The notes beneath the pieces were generated by a model, which searched no databases, had not been told where the DNA came from, and saw only the letters and a list, made by a program, of their open reading frames with translations. Shown here in pieces: positions 43,166 to 52,238 of a stretch of DNA of 64,000 nucleotides. This DNA is from Massilia sp. 9I (GTDB lineage Bacteria; Pseudomonadota; Gammaproteobacteria; Burkholderiales; Burkholderiaceae_D), in the NCBI RefSeq assembly GCF_902506415.1, contig NZ_LR733275.1:1713795-1777794 (forward strand), given 5' to 3'. The stretch's first letter is position 1. Each line of letters opens with the position of its first letter. The position numbers and the translations under genes are program-made.

Positions 43166-44029
43166 ATGGCACACGACCACACCACCTTGAGCGAAGACCT
43201 CGAACGCATGCTCGCCGGCGCCGCCAGCCGGCGCCAGTCGCTGCGCTGGCTGTTCGCCGGCGCCGCCGCGATCCCGCTGGCGGGCTGCGGCGGCAGCAGC
43301 GAGGACAGCAGCGCCACCGCATCGTCCACCAGCAGCAGCGGCAGCACCGGCAGCACGGGCGGCACAGGCAGCAGCGGCAACGTCTGCTCGGTCATCCCGG
43401 AAGAAACCGGCGGCCCCTATCCGGGCGACGGCACCAACCGCAATGCCAGCGGCGTGGCGAATGCGCTGGTCCTGTCTGGCATCGTGCGCAGCGACATCCG
43501 CGCCAGCGTGGCCGGGGCGACCGGTGTGGCGCAGGGGATCCCGCTGACGATTCGCCTGCAGCTGGTGAACGTGGCCGCCAACTGCGCGGCGGCGAGCGGC
43601 GCCGCGGTCTACCTGTGGCACTGTACCCGCGAGGGCGGCTACTCGATGTATTCGAGCGGGATCACGGGCGAGAACTTCCTGCGCGGCGTGCAGGAAGCGG
43701 ACAGCCAGGGTGTGGTCACTTTCCAGACCATCTTCCCGGGCTGCTACGACGGCCGCATGCCGCACGTGCACTTCGAGGTCTATCCGACGCTGGCCAAAGC
43801 GAGCAATGCGTCGAACCGCATCAAGACCTCGCAGTTCGCCTTCCCGCTGGCGACAACGAACGAGGCCTATGCGACCAGTGGCTATAGCGCCAGCGTCAGC
43901 AACCTGGCGCGTATCAGCTTTGCGACCGACATGGTGTTCAGCGACGGTACTGCGCTGCAAATGGCGACCGTCACCGGCAATCCCACCCAGGGCTACGTGG
44001 CGACGCTGACTGTAGGCGTTTCCTTCTAA
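43166..44029 (+). CDS. Intradiol ring-cleavage dioxygenase-like lipoprotein
   Basis: 287 residues. The N-terminus carries S-R-R-Q-S-L-R-W-L (twin-arginine-like) and the lipobox P-L-A-G-C, so it is probably an exported lipoprotein. A Ser/Gly/Thr linker (about 48-72) precedes an intradiol dioxygenase beta-sandwich (about 75-285). Candidate iron ligands are the Tyr in VYLWHC, the Tyr around GCYDGRMP, and the two His of PHVHFEVYP. Cytoplasmic relatives cleave catechols; exported forms are poorly characterised. The AGGAG ribosome-binding site supports ATG 43166. It is 16 bp after the cpxP-like gene and probably shares its Cpx control. Confidence 0.82.
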   Translation: MAHDHTTLSEDLERMLAGAASRRQSLRWLFAGAAAIPLAGCGGSSEDSSATASSTSSSGSTGSTGGTGSSGNVCSVIPEETGGPYPGDGTNRNASGVANALVLSGIVRSDIRASVAGATGVAQGIPLTIRLQLVNVAANCAAASGAAVYLWHCTREGGYSMYSSGITGENFLRGVQEADSQGVVTFQTIFPGCYDGRMPHVHFEVYPTLAKASNASNRIKTSQFAFPLATTNEAYATSGYSASVSNLARISFATDMVFSDGTALQMATVTGNPTQGYVATLTVGVSF

Positions 44030-44093
44030 ATGGGGTTCGCGGCGGGGCGTCTTTCTTTACAATGGCCGTTGTCAACATCACCAGGCCGTGTCC

Positions 44094-44909
44094 ATGAGCA
44101 AACCCCTGCTGCATTTCTCCCATGGGAACAGCTATCCCGCCGGCACCTATAGCCGGCTGTTCCAGGCCCTGGGCGAGCACTACGAGGTGCGCGCCCAGGA
44201 CATGTTCGGCCACGACCCGCGTTTCCCGGTGGGCGATGGCTGGCACGGCTTGGTGGACGAACTGATCCACCACCTGGAGGCCTACGAGCAGCCGCCGATC
44301 CTGGTCGGCCATTCCCTCGGCGGCATGCTGAGCATGATGGCGGCCAAGCAGCGCCCAGACCTGGCGCGCGCCGTCGTGATGCTCGATTCGCCCGTGGTGG
44401 CCGGCTGGCGCGCCTTCCTGTGGAAGCTGGTGAAGCGGCGCGGCATGGGTTCGCGTTTTTCGCCGGCGCGCTTTTCGGAGCGCCGCCGTAATGTCTGGCC
44501 CGACCGCGCCGCGGCCTACCAGCACTTCATGGCGAAGCCGATGTTCCAGGCCTGGGCGCCGGGCGCGCTCGACGATTACCTCGAGCATGGTTTGAAGCCG
44601 CATCCGGAAGGCGTGCAGCTGCGCTTCGACCGCGCTGTCGAAACCCGGATCTACAACACCCTCCCGCACCACATGGGCGCGATCATCCGCGAACCGTATC
44701 CGCTGCCGATCGGTTTCATCGCCGGCACCACCTCCGAGGAACTGCGCCAGGCCGGACTGGATGCGACCCGCAAGCTGGTGGGCGGCAACCTCGTGATGAT
44801 CGAGGGCGGGCATCTGTATCCGCTCGAGAAACCGGAGGAGACCGCGCGCCTCACGCATGAAATGATTCAACGGCTGCTGCCGGTGAAGGTGCCGGAGGCG
44901 GTCATTTAG
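44094..44909 (+). CDS. Alpha/beta hydrolase
   Basis: 271 residues with an alpha/beta-hydrolase fold. An H-F-S-H-G-N-S-Y-P-A-G-T-Y opening forms the oxyanion loop, and GHSLGG is the nucleophile elbow (Ser about 75). A lid region spans about 105-190, and the late histidine lies in EGGHLYPLEKPEET. A GTG two codons upstream (44088) is possible. The substrate is unknown; similar proteins are annotated as esterases or lipases. No signal peptide. It stands alone between the dioxygenase-like gene and dcd. Confidence 0.85.
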   Translation: MSKPLLHFSHGNSYPAGTYSRLFQALGEHYEVRAQDMFGHDPRFPVGDGWHGLVDELIHHLEAYEQPPILVGHSLGGMLSMMAAKQRPDLARAVVMLDSPVVAGWRAFLWKLVKRRGMGSRFSPARFSERRRNVWPDRAAAYQHFMAKPMFQAWAPGALDDYLEHGLKPHPEGVQLRFDRAVETRIYNTLPHHMGAIIREPYPLPIGFIAGTTSEELRQAGLDATRKLVGGNLVMIEGGHLYPLEKPEETARLTHEMIQRLLPVKVPEAVI

Positions 44910-44946
44910 CGTAAAATCGCGGGATTGATTTCTTGGAATATCGACA

Positions 44947-45513
44947 ATGGCTATCAAAAGCGATAAATGGATCCGCCGCATGGCGGAAGAGACCGGAATG
45001 ATCGAACCCTTCGAGCCGCGCCAGGTGCGCGAATCGGACGGTCGCAGGGTCATTTCGTGGGGAACTTCGTCGTACGGCTACGATATCCGCTGCGCCGACG
45101 AGTTCAAGGTGTTCACCAACATCAACAGCACCATCGTCGACCCCAAGAATTTCGACTCGAATTCCTTCGTGGACGTGAAGAGCGATGTCTGCATCATCCC
45201 GCCGAACTCCTTCGCGCTGGCCCGCACCATCGAGTACTTCCGCATCCCGCGCAACGTGCTGACCGTTTGCCTCGGCAAATCGACCTATGCGCGCTGCGGC
45301 ATCATCGTCAACGTGACCCCGTTCGAGCCGGAATGGGAAGGCTACGTGACCTTGGAGTTCTCGAACACGACGCCGCTGCCGGCCAAGATCTACGCGGGCG
45401 AAGGCTGCGCCCAGGTGCTGTTCTTCGAATCCGACGAAGTCTGCGAGACTTCGTACAAGGACCGCGGCGGCAAGTACCAGGGACAGCACGGCGTCACCTT
45501 GCCGAAAACCTGA
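44947..45513 (+). CDS. dcd: dCTP deaminase
   Basis: 188-residue enzyme that deaminates dCTP to dUTP for thymidylate synthesis. Length and motifs match the family: [13 protein letters not shown] near the N-terminus, the [10 protein letters not shown] catalytic/substrate loop (about 112-121), [14 protein letters not shown] with the general-base Glu, and a C-terminal [11 protein letters not shown]. thyA and folA lie about 5 kb further on, on the other strand. Confidence 0.96.
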   Translation: MAIKSDKWIRRMAEETGMIEPFEPRQVRESDGRRVISWGTSSYGYDIRCADEFKVFTNINSTIVDPKNFDSNSFVDVKSDVCIIPPNSFALARTIEYFRIPRNVLTVCLGKSTYARCGIIVNVTPFEPEWEGYVTLEFSNTTPLPAKIYAGEGCAQVLFFESDEVCETSYKDRGGKYQGQHGVTLPKT

Positions 45514-45549
45514 TTCATTTTTTCGTGGCAGGCTGCCGAAAATGAATCA
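45511..45549. other. Inverted repeat between dcd and the cation transporter
   Basis: TGATTCATTTTTTCG and CGAAAATGAATCA form a near-perfect 13-bp stem with two extra T residues on the left and an 11-base loop. The left arm begins at the dcd stop codon. No T run follows, so it is not a standard terminator. It may be an operator for the transporter gene that starts 21 bp later. Confidence 0.45.
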
Positions 45550-45569
45550 TATCGATGGGCTGAGCCACC

Positions 45570-46226
45570 ATGTCCGACTGCTGTAGCGGCGGCTGCTCCT
45601 CCGGCAAGCCGCCCGCCGATCCGAAATACCGGCGCATCCTCTGGATCGCGCTCTGGGTCAACGCGCTGATGTTCGGCGTCGAGATCGTCGGCGGACTTAG
45701 CGCCGGCTCGGTCTCGCTGCTCGCCGACGCGGTCGACTTCCTCGGCGACGCCGCCAACTACGGTATTTCCCTGTTCGTCCTGGGCCTGGCGCCGGTCTGG
45801 CGTTCGCGCACCGCGCTGGTGAAGGGCGCGACCATGGGCGGCTATGGCGTCTTCGTGCTGGGCAGCGCCTTCTGGCACCTGCGCACCGGCAGCGTGCCGG
45901 AAGCGCACACCATGGGCTGGATCGGTTTCTCGGCCCTGGCGGCCAACTGCCTGGCAGCCGTGCTGCTCTACGCTTATCGCAACGGCGACGCCAACATGCG
46001 TTCGGTGTGGCTGTGCACGCGCAACGATGCGATCGGCAACGTGGCCGTGATGCTGGCGGCGCTGGGCGTGGCCCAGACCGGCAGCGGCATTCCGGACCTG
46101 CTGGTCGCCACCATCATGGGCCTGCTCGGCCTGACGGCGGCCTATTCCGTCATCACCCAGGCGCGCCGTGAACTGCGCTCCGCGGCAGCGCCCCTTGCCG
46201 CCACCGTGGAGCTCAAGCGCCGCTAG
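45570..46226 (+). CDS. Cation diffusion facilitator-like transporter
   Basis: 218 residues with about six membrane helices. A Cys-rich metal-binding start (S-D-C-C-S-G-G-C-S-S-G) precedes the CDF pattern A-D-A-V-D-F-L-G-D in helix 2 and N-D-A-I-G-N in helix 5, the equivalents of the HxxxD metal sites. It is short, with almost no cytoplasmic C-terminal domain, as in small CzcD-like proteins. It probably exports a divalent metal. No strong ribosome-binding site. The 3' end overlaps the convergent sigma factor gene by 14 bp. Confidence 0.86.
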   Translation: MSDCCSGGCSSGKPPADPKYRRILWIALWVNALMFGVEIVGGLSAGSVSLLADAVDFLGDAANYGISLFVLGLAPVWRSRTALVKGATMGGYGVFVLGSAFWHLRTGSVPEAHTMGWIGFSALAANCLAAVLLYAYRNGDANMRSVWLCTRNDAIGNVAVMLAALGVAQTGSGIPDLLVATIMGLLGLTAAYSVITQARRELRSAAAPLAATVELKRR

Positions 46227-47061
46227 CCAGGTGCCCGAGCTTGTCGGGGTTGCGCACGACGTAGATCGCCGTGACCTTGCCTCCGTCGATCTGCACCGCC
46301 ATCGCCTGCGGCAGCGCGTCCGCCTCGAGGGTGACTTGTCCCGGCAAGCCGCCGATCAGGGCTTCGCGCAGCACCTCGGCCTTGCTCCATCCTTTCTGCG
46401 CCAGCGCGTGCAGGAAGCGCGCCACCTTGTCCAGTCCATGGATCGGATTCACGGCCGCACTGCGCTTGCCGCCGCCGTCGCCGTAGAACACCACGTTATC
46501 GGCCAGGAGCTGCTTGAGCTGCGCGAGGTCGCCCTCGCGCGTGGCCGCGAAGAAGGCGCCGGCGATCTGCTGCTGTTCCTCGAGCGGCACCGGAAAGCGC
46601 GGACGCGCGTTGGCGACGTGCGTGCGGGCGCGGCTGGCCAATTGGCGCGCCGCGGCGCTCTCACGGCCGATCGCTTCGCCGACCTCCTTGAAATCGAGCT
46701 CAAACACGTCGTGCAGCAGGAAGGCCGCGCGCTCCAGCGGCGACAGGCGCTCCATCGCCAGCATCAGGGGCAGGGTGATGTCGTCACCCTCGTCGCTTGC
46801 TTCGATGAAGGGCTCGGGCAGCCAGGGGCCGACGTACTGCTCGCGCTTGACGCGCGCGGATTTCAGCACGTCGAGGCACAGGCGCGTCACCGTGCGCACC
46901 AGCCAGGCCTCGTGCTCGATGATGGCGGCGCGGTCGGCGCCGTGCCAGCGCAGCCAGGCATCCTGCACCACGTCCTCGCTTTCCGCGACGGAGCCGAGCA
47001 TGCGGTAGGCGATGCGCTGCAGGCGCGGGCGGCGTTCGGTGAAGAAGAGGGTGGGGTCCAT
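46213..47061 (-). CDS. ECF41-type RNA polymerase sigma factor with SnoaL-like C-terminus
   Basis: 282 residues: sigma region 2 (about 5-75), a linker carrying the ECF41 hallmark Y-V-G-P-W-L-P-E-P, region 4 (about 105-160), and a SnoaL/NTF2-like extension (about 170-280). The extension ends in the second hallmark N-P-D-K-L-G-H-L. In ECF41 factors this extension regulates activity without a classical anti-sigma factor. These genes usually sit next to a COE gene (carboxymuconolactone decarboxylase, oxidoreductase or epimerase); none is adjacent here. Start ATG 47061. Confidence 0.92.
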   Translation of the reverse strand: MDPTLFFTERRPRLQRIAYRMLGSVAESEDVVQDAWLRWHGADRAAIIEHEAWLVRTVTRLCLDVLKSARVKREQYVGPWLPEPFIEASDEGDDITLPLMLAMERLSPLERAAFLLHDVFELDFKEVGEAIGRESAAARQLASRARTHVANARPRFPVPLEEQQQIAGAFFAATREGDLAQLKQLLADNVVFYGDGGGKRSAAVNPIHGLDKVARFLHALAQKGWSKAEVLREALIGGLPGQVTLEADALPQAMAVQIDGGKVTAIYVVRNPDKLGHLASGA

Positions 47062-47080
47062 GACCCGCCAGCTTAGCGCA

Positions 47081-47110
47081 AAAAAAGAGGAGCCGCGCGG
47101 CTCCTCTTTT
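47081..47110 (-). terminator. Terminator after the decarboxylase gene
   Basis: Perfect stem GAGGAGCCG/CGGCTCCTC flanked by a run of seven A on the left (a U run in the minus-strand transcript) and TTTT on the right. It separates the decarboxylase from the sigma factor gene downstream on the same strand. Confidence 0.85.
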
Positions 47111-47127
47111 CGTTTCGAGCAGACCGC

Positions 47128-49386
47128 TTACGCGTCCTGCATCACGCAGTCCACGAAGTAGCCGCGCTTGCCGTCCACCTCGCGTTTGACCAGGCCGTGC
47201 ACGTCGGTCTCGAAGCCCGGGAAGCGCTCGTTGAAGTCGCGCGCGAAGCGCAGGTAGTCGACGATGGTCTTGTTGAAGCGCTCGCCCGGGATCAGGAGCG
47301 GAATGCCCGGCGGGTAAGGCGTCAGCAGGATCGCGGTGATGCGGCCTTCGAGTTCGTCGATGGCGACGCGCTCGATCTGGCGGTGCGCCATCTTCGCGAA
47401 AGCGTCCGACGGCTTCATCGCCGGGACCATGTCCGACAGGTACATCTCGGTGGTCAGGCGTGCCACGTCGTACTGCTTGTAGAACAGGTGGATCTCGGTG
47501 CACAGCTCGCGCAGGCCGCGGTTCTCGTAGCGCGGATTGGCCGAAGCGAACTGCGGCATCACCTGCCACATCGGCTTGTTGCGGTCGTAGTCGTCCTTGA
47601 ACTGCTGCAGCGCCGTCACCAGGGTGTTCCAGCGGCCCTTGGTGATGCCGATGGTGAACATGATGAAGAACGAGTACAGGCCGCACTTCTCGATGATGAC
47701 GCCGTGCTCGGCCAGGTACTTGGTCACGATCGATGCCGGGATGCCGGTCTCGCCGAAACGGCCGTCGAGCGACAGGCCCGGGGTCACGATGGTCGACTTG
47801 ATCGGGTCGAGCATGTTGAAGCCCGGCGCCAGTTTACCGAAGCCGTGCCAGTCGTCCTCGGCGTGGATCATCCAGTCCTGCTGGGTGCCGATGCCTTCTT
47901 CCGACTGCACGTCCGGGCCCCAGACCTTGAACCACCAGTCGTCGCCGAACTCGGCGTCGACCTTCTTCATGGCGCGGCGGAAGTCCAGCGCTTCCAGGAT
48001 CGATTCTTCCACCAGGGCGGTGCCGCCCGGCGCTTCCATCATCGCGGCGGCGACGTCGCAGGACGCGATGATCGAGTACTGCGGCGAGGTCGAGGTGTGC
48101 ATCAGGTAGGCCTCGTTGAAGGCATCCTGGTCGAGCTTCACGGTTTCCGATTCGCGCACCAGCACCTGCGAGGCCTGAGACAGGCCGGCCAGCAGCTTGT
48201 GGGTCGACTGGGTCGAGAAGATCATCGACTGCTTGGCGCGCGGGCGGTTCTCGCCGATCGCGTGCATGTTCTGGTAGAAGCTGTGGAAGGCGGCGTGCGG
48301 CAGCCAGGCTTCGTCGAAGTGCAGGGTGTCGATTTTCCCGTCCAGCATTTCGCGCAGGGTCTCGACGTTGTACACCACGCCGTCGTAGGTCGACTGGGTG
48401 ATGGTCAGGATGCGCGGCTTCTTGTTCACCGCATCGCGTGCGAACGGATTCGCTTCGATCTTGCGGGCGATCGATTCGGGCGTGAACTCTTCCAGCGGGA
48501 TCGGGCCGATGATGCCGAGGTTGTTCCGGGTCGGCATCAGGAACACGGGGATCGCGCCGCACATGATGATCGAGTGCAGGATCGACTTGTGGCAGTTACG
48601 GTCGACCACCACGATGTCGCCCGGCGCCACGGTGCTGTGCCAGACCATCTTGTTCGAGGTCGAGGTGCCGTTCGTCACGAAGTAGCAGTGGTCGGCATTG
48701 TAGATGCGCGCGGCATTGCGCTCGGACTTGGCGACCGGTCCGGTGTGGTCCAGCAGCTGGCCGAGTTCCTCGACCGCGTTGCAGACGTCGGCGCGCAGCA
48801 TGTTCTCACCGAAGAACTGGTGAAACATCTGGCCCACGGGGCTTTTCAGGAAGGCGACGCCGCCCGAGTGGCCCGGGCAGTGCCACGAGTAGGAGCCGTC
48901 GTAGGCGTAGTTGACCAGCGCGCGGAAGAAGGGTGGCGCCAGCGAATCGAGGTAGGCCTTGGCTTCGCGGATGATGTGGCGTGCAACGAATTCCGGGGTA
49001 TCCTCGAACATGTGGATGAAGCCGTGCAGCTCCTTCAGGATGTCGTTCGGGATGTGGCGGCTGGTGCGGGTCTCGCCGTAGATGTAGATCGGGATGTTCG
49101 CGTTCTTGTGGCGGATCTCGAGCACGAAGGCGCGCAGGCGGGTCAGGGCGAAATCGGTTTCCTCGACCGAGCCGCCGCCGAATTCCTCGTCGTCGATCGA
49201 CAGGACGAAGGCCGAGGCGCGCGACTGCTGCTGGGCGAACTGCGACAGGTCGCCGTAGCTGGTCAGGCCGAGCACCTCCATGCCTTCCTGCTCCATCGCG
49301 GCCGCGAGTGCGCGAATGCCGAGACCGGAGGTGTTCTCGGAACGGAAGTCCTCGTCAATAATGACGATGGGGAAACGAAATTTCAT
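47128..49386 (-). CDS. Lysine/arginine/ornithine-type PLP decarboxylase (fold III/AAT-fold)
   Basis: 752 residues, typical of biodegradative basic amino acid decarboxylases. The N-terminal receiver-like wing domain is about 1-130. The PLP domain includes C-P-G-H-S-G-G (about 177-183), T-N-G-T-S-T-S-N-K, the H-F-D-E-A-W segment, and the Schiff-base lysine in S-T-Q-S-T-H-K-L-L-A-G. A C-terminal domain follows. Whether it prefers lysine, arginine or ornithine cannot be read from sequence alone. It makes polyamines or cadaverine and consumes acid. The ATG at 49386 begins M-K-F-R-F-P; the longer frame to 49449 is not supported. Ends in a clear terminator. Confidence 0.93.
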   Translation of the reverse strand: MKFRFPIVIIDEDFRSENTSGLGIRALAAAMEQEGMEVLGLTSYGDLSQFAQQQSRASAFVLSIDDEEFGGGSVEETDFALTRLRAFVLEIRHKNANIPIYIYGETRTSRHIPNDILKELHGFIHMFEDTPEFVARHIIREAKAYLDSLAPPFFRALVNYAYDGSYSWHCPGHSGGVAFLKSPVGQMFHQFFGENMLRADVCNAVEELGQLLDHTGPVAKSERNAARIYNADHCYFVTNGTSTSNKMVWHSTVAPGDIVVVDRNCHKSILHSIIMCGAIPVFLMPTRNNLGIIGPIPLEEFTPESIARKIEANPFARDAVNKKPRILTITQSTYDGVVYNVETLREMLDGKIDTLHFDEAWLPHAAFHSFYQNMHAIGENRPRAKQSMIFSTQSTHKLLAGLSQASQVLVRESETVKLDQDAFNEAYLMHTSTSPQYSIIASCDVAAAMMEAPGGTALVEESILEALDFRRAMKKVDAEFGDDWWFKVWGPDVQSEEGIGTQQDWMIHAEDDWHGFGKLAPGFNMLDPIKSTIVTPGLSLDGRFGETGIPASIVTKYLAEHGVIIEKCGLYSFFIMFTIGITKGRWNTLVTALQQFKDDYDRNKPMWQVMPQFASANPRYENRGLRELCTEIHLFYKQYDVARLTTEMYLSDMVPAMKPSDAFAKMAHRQIERVAIDELEGRITAILLTPYPPGIPLLIPGERFNKTIVDYLRFARDFNERFPGFETDVHGLVKREVDGKRGYFVDCVMQDA

Positions 49387-49560
49387 GGACAGCTCCAAAG
49401 CTAAGCGCCGTGGAAGCGGCTGACCCCGATGGGTCGATCCGCCGGCCACGGCACCGGAAAAAAGAGGAAACGGATTTTCGCAGAAATCAGGCGCGCCGGT
49501 GCAATTATTTTGCGAATCTAGCTATGAAGACTAAGCAGTTCACGCAATTGCTGGCGCACA

Positions 49561-50205
49561 CTAGCTCGCAAGCCTGCGCCCGACCCGGCGGAAGGCTTCG
49601 GTGAGGACGGCCGCCCCGACCGCGGCCATCAGCGGCCCGGCGCTGAACGGCATCGGATCTGCCTGGATCGCGGCGAAGAAGGCCAGCGTGACGCCAAAGG
49701 CGGCGACCGCGCTGGTCAGGGTCAGCAGCCAGGTGCGGCGCGACAGCAGGGTGATGGCGGCCAGCGAGATCGCGATCTGCTGCGCCACCGAGGCGGCGGC
49801 CCACTGGCGGTGGCGGTGCAGCTCTTTCTCGGACAGGGCATTCCACTCGCTCGAGACCGCTTCGAAGCGTTCCGCTTCCTTGCGGATCGCGTCCTTCTCG
49901 ACACCGTAGCGGCGCATCTCTTCGCGGTAATGGGCCTGGTCGACACCCGGCATTTCCGATGCGAGCTCGGCCAGGTTCTGGCGGCTGGTCTTGGCCTGGT
50001 AATGGCCCCAGGCATTGGCCGCACTGGTCTTCTCGATCGCCGCATTGCTCTTGTACAGGGCCGCATTGTTGTGCGAGGCGCTGCCGATGAAGCCGAACAT
50101 GGTGCCGAGCGTGGCCAGGATGGCGATCAGGACCGCCACCTTGCCGGCAAAACCGTCTCCACCCCGCGTGCCCGGGGTACGAATTGCCTGGTCCGTGATG
50201 TTCAT
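49561..50205 (-). CDS. DUF4337 family membrane protein
   Basis: 214 residues. One N-terminal membrane helix (about 26-46, VAVLIAILATLGTMFGFIG) precedes a long helical soluble stretch (about 50-135, with N-A-A-L-Y-K-S-N-A-A-I-E-K-T and W-G-x-Y-Q-A-K). Two or three C-terminal helices follow (about 140-205). This matches DUF4337, whose function is unknown. The ATG at 50205 overlaps the folA stop (ATGA), giving translational coupling. Confidence 0.85.
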   Translation of the reverse strand: MNITDQAIRTPGTRGGDGFAGKVAVLIAILATLGTMFGFIGSASHNNAALYKSNAAIEKTSAANAWGHYQAKTSRQNLAELASEMPGVDQAHYREEMRRYGVEKDAIRKEAERFEAVSSEWNALSEKELHRHRQWAAASVAQQIAISLAAITLLSRRTWLLTLTSAVAAFGVTLAFFAAIQADPMPFSAGPLMAAVGAAVLTEAFRRVGRRLAS

Positions 50206-50705
50206 GCTTTCCTTCGGGTATAGGTGACGAAGGCGTAGCCGTAGCCGTTCGCCTCGGAATGATGGACTTCGCGCGCCGTTTCCTGCCACAGGGCTGGGTC
50301 GATCGGCGGGAAGAAGGTGTCGCAGCGGAACACATGATCGATCTCGGTAACGATCATGCAGTCGGCCAGGGCCATGGATTCGGTGAAGATCTGGGCGCCG
50401 CCGATGATGCTGGCCGGCTCGCCGGCGAGCAGCTCGATGGCGGCCTGCAGCGAACCCGCCACCTCGACGCCGTCGTGGGTCCAGTCAGGATTGCGGGTGA
50501 CGACGATGTTACGGCGCTTGGGCAGCGGGCGCCCGATCGAGTCGAAGGTCTTGCGTCCCATGACGATCGGTTTGCCCAGCGTGACGCGCTTGAAATGGGC
50601 CAGGTCTTCCGGCAGGTGCCAAGGCAGTTGGTTGTCGACGCCGATGCCGCGCTGGGCATCGATCGCCACCACCAGGGTCAGGCGCGGCGTGGGCTCACTG
50701 CTCAC
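50202..50705 (-). CDS. folA: Dihydrofolate reductase
   Basis: 167-residue enzyme reducing dihydrofolate to tetrahydrofolate with NADPH. Motifs: V-V-A-I-D-A-Q-R-G-I-G, L-P-W-H-L-P-E-D-L-A-H-F-K (catalytic acidic residue), V-M-G-R-K-T-F-D-S-I-G-R-P-L-P, and I-I-G-G-A-Q-I-F. The GTG at 50705 with GGAAGG just upstream gives the normal family N-terminus; the ATG at 50759 would add 18 unusual residues. It follows thyA, which consumes methylene-tetrahydrofolate and yields the dihydrofolate that FolA recycles. Confidence 0.95.
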   Translation of the reverse strand: MSSEPTPRLTLVVAIDAQRGIGVDNQLPWHLPEDLAHFKRVTLGKPIVMGRKTFDSIGRPLPKRRNIVVTRNPDWTHDGVEVAGSLQAAIELLAGEPASIIGGAQIFTESMALADCMIVTEIDHVFRCDTFFPPIDPALWQETAREVHHSEANGYGYAFVTYTRRKA

Positions 50706-50837
50706 GCTGCCTTCCGCAAGCACCTGGTGCGATACCCCATTGCCCATTCCCGTCACCATTCTTAAGTAATTTCCAGTTTAAAATGTTGTCTCTTTGTAAG
50801 CAGAAAGTCAAGCAATATGCACGGCGCGTGGCGGCAT

Positions 50838-51632
50838 TCAGACAGCCACCGGCGCTTTGATCGCCGGATCCGGATCGTAGCCCGTCACCTCGAAATCCTC
50901 GAAGCGGTAGTCGAACAGGGACTCCGGCTTGCGCTTGATCACCAGGCGCGGCAGCTCCTTGGGTGTGCGCGACAGCTGCAGGTCGACCTGCTCCATGTGG
51001 TTGCTGTACAGGTGGCAGTCGCCGCCGGTCCAGATGAAGTCGCCCACTTCCAGACCTGCCTGCTGGGCCATCATGTGGGTCAGGATCGCGTAGGACGCGA
51101 TATTGAAGGGCACGCCCAGGAAGATGTCGGCGCTGCGCTGGTACAGCTGGCAGGACAGCTTGCCGTCGGCCACGTAGAACTGGAAGAAGGCGTGGCAGGG
51201 CGGCAGCTTCATGTTCGGCACGTCGGCCACGTTCCAGGCCGAGACGATCATGCGGCGCGAGTCCGGGGTGTTGCGGATCTGGTCCAGCACCTGGGTGATC
51301 TGGTCGATGTGGCCGCCGTCGGGCGTCGGCCAGCTGCGCCACTGGTAGCCATAGATCGGGCCCAGGTTGCCGTTGGCGTCTGCCCATTCGTCCCAGATGC
51401 TGACGCCGTTTTCCTTCAGGTAGGCGATGTTGGTCGAGCCCTGCAGGAACCAGATCAGCTCATGGATGATCGACTTCAGGTGGACCTTCTTGGTGGTGAG
51501 CAGGGGGAAGCCCTGCTGCAGGTCGAAACGCATCTGGTAGCCGAAGACCGACAGCGTGCCGGTGCCGGTGCGGTCGGTCTTGACCGCGCCATGCTCTTTC
51601 ACATGGCGCATGAACTCGAGGTATTGGCGCAT
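50838..51632 (-). CDS. thyA: Thymidylate synthase
   Basis: 264 residues, identical in length to E. coli ThyA. It methylates dUMP to dTMP using methylene-tetrahydrofolate. The nucleophile is Cys146 in [12 protein letters not shown]. Also visible are the D-R-T-G-T-G-T phosphate loop, [17 protein letters not shown], and the C-terminal A-P-V-A-V that closes the active site. First gene of the thyA-folA-DUF4337 group, separated from folA by about 130 bp. Confidence 0.97.
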   Translation of the reverse strand: MRQYLEFMRHVKEHGAVKTDRTGTGTLSVFGYQMRFDLQQGFPLLTTKKVHLKSIIHELIWFLQGSTNIAYLKENGVSIWDEWADANGNLGPIYGYQWRSWPTPDGGHIDQITQVLDQIRNTPDSRRMIVSAWNVADVPNMKLPPCHAFFQFYVADGKLSCQLYQRSADIFLGVPFNIASYAILTHMMAQQAGLEVGDFIWTGGDCHLYSNHMEQVDLQLSRTPKELPRLVIKRKPESLFDYRFEDFEVTGYDPDPAIKAPVAV

Positions 51633-51712
51633 TCGGATGGACTATGGGTGACAGCCCGATATTGTAACCGAGTGCGGCGGCAAAGTTGTCAATACGGACT
51701 GCGTTTGCCTAA

Positions 51713-52156
51713 CTATTTGATCTCCGGTTCGACCAGGGTCGCCAGCTGCATCAGCGACTCCTGCCAGCCGAGGTAGCAGGATTCGACCGGGATCATCTCG
51801 GGAATTCCTTCCTGCACGATGCGGACCTCGACGCCGCAACTCACCTCGTGCAAGTCGACGGTGGTCTGCATCTGCCCGGGCAGATGAGGATCGTCGAAGG
51901 CGGCGGTATAGCGCACGCGCCGGCCGGGCGCCAGTTCGAGGTATTCGCCGCCGAAGGAATGGCTGTCCCCGGTGGTGAGGTTCGTGAAGGACATGCGGTA
52001 AGCCCCGCCAACCCGACTGTCCATGTCATGGACGGTGGCGAAGAAGCCGTATGGCGGCAGCCACTTGGCGAAAGCGCCCGGGGTGGTGAAGGCGCGGTAG
52101 ACGCGGTCGGGGCTTGATTTGAAGACGCGGTGCAGCTGGACGGTATTGGCGGACAT
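51713..52156 (-). CDS. SRPBCC family protein (AHSA1-like)
   Basis: 147-residue START/Bet v1-like fold of the activator of Hsp90 ATPase 1-like group: an early R-V-F-K-S-S-P-D-R-V-Y-R-A-F-T segment, a central G-G-A-Y-R-M-S-F, and a terminal G-W-Q-E-S-L-x-Q-L motif. These proteins bind hydrophobic ligands, and function varies by context. The ATG at 52156 has GGAGA five bases upstream; longer upstream frames are artefacts of high GC. Cytoplasmic. Downstream of a glutathione S-transferase gene on the same strand, about 80 bp away. Confidence 0.86.
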   Translation of the reverse strand: MSANTVQLHRVFKSSPDRVYRAFTTPGAFAKWLPPYGFFATVHDMDSRVGGAYRMSFTNLTTGDSHSFGGEYLELAPGRRVRYTAAFDDPHLPGQMQTTVDLHEVSCGVEVRIVQEGIPEMIPVESCYLGWQESLMQLATLVEPEIK

Positions 52157-52238
52157 GATGGTCTCCCTTGGTCGAGGACATCCCTCTGCCGGCACGACGA
52201 ACGACATGGCGCCGATTCGACATCCAGCGCCCGATCTT

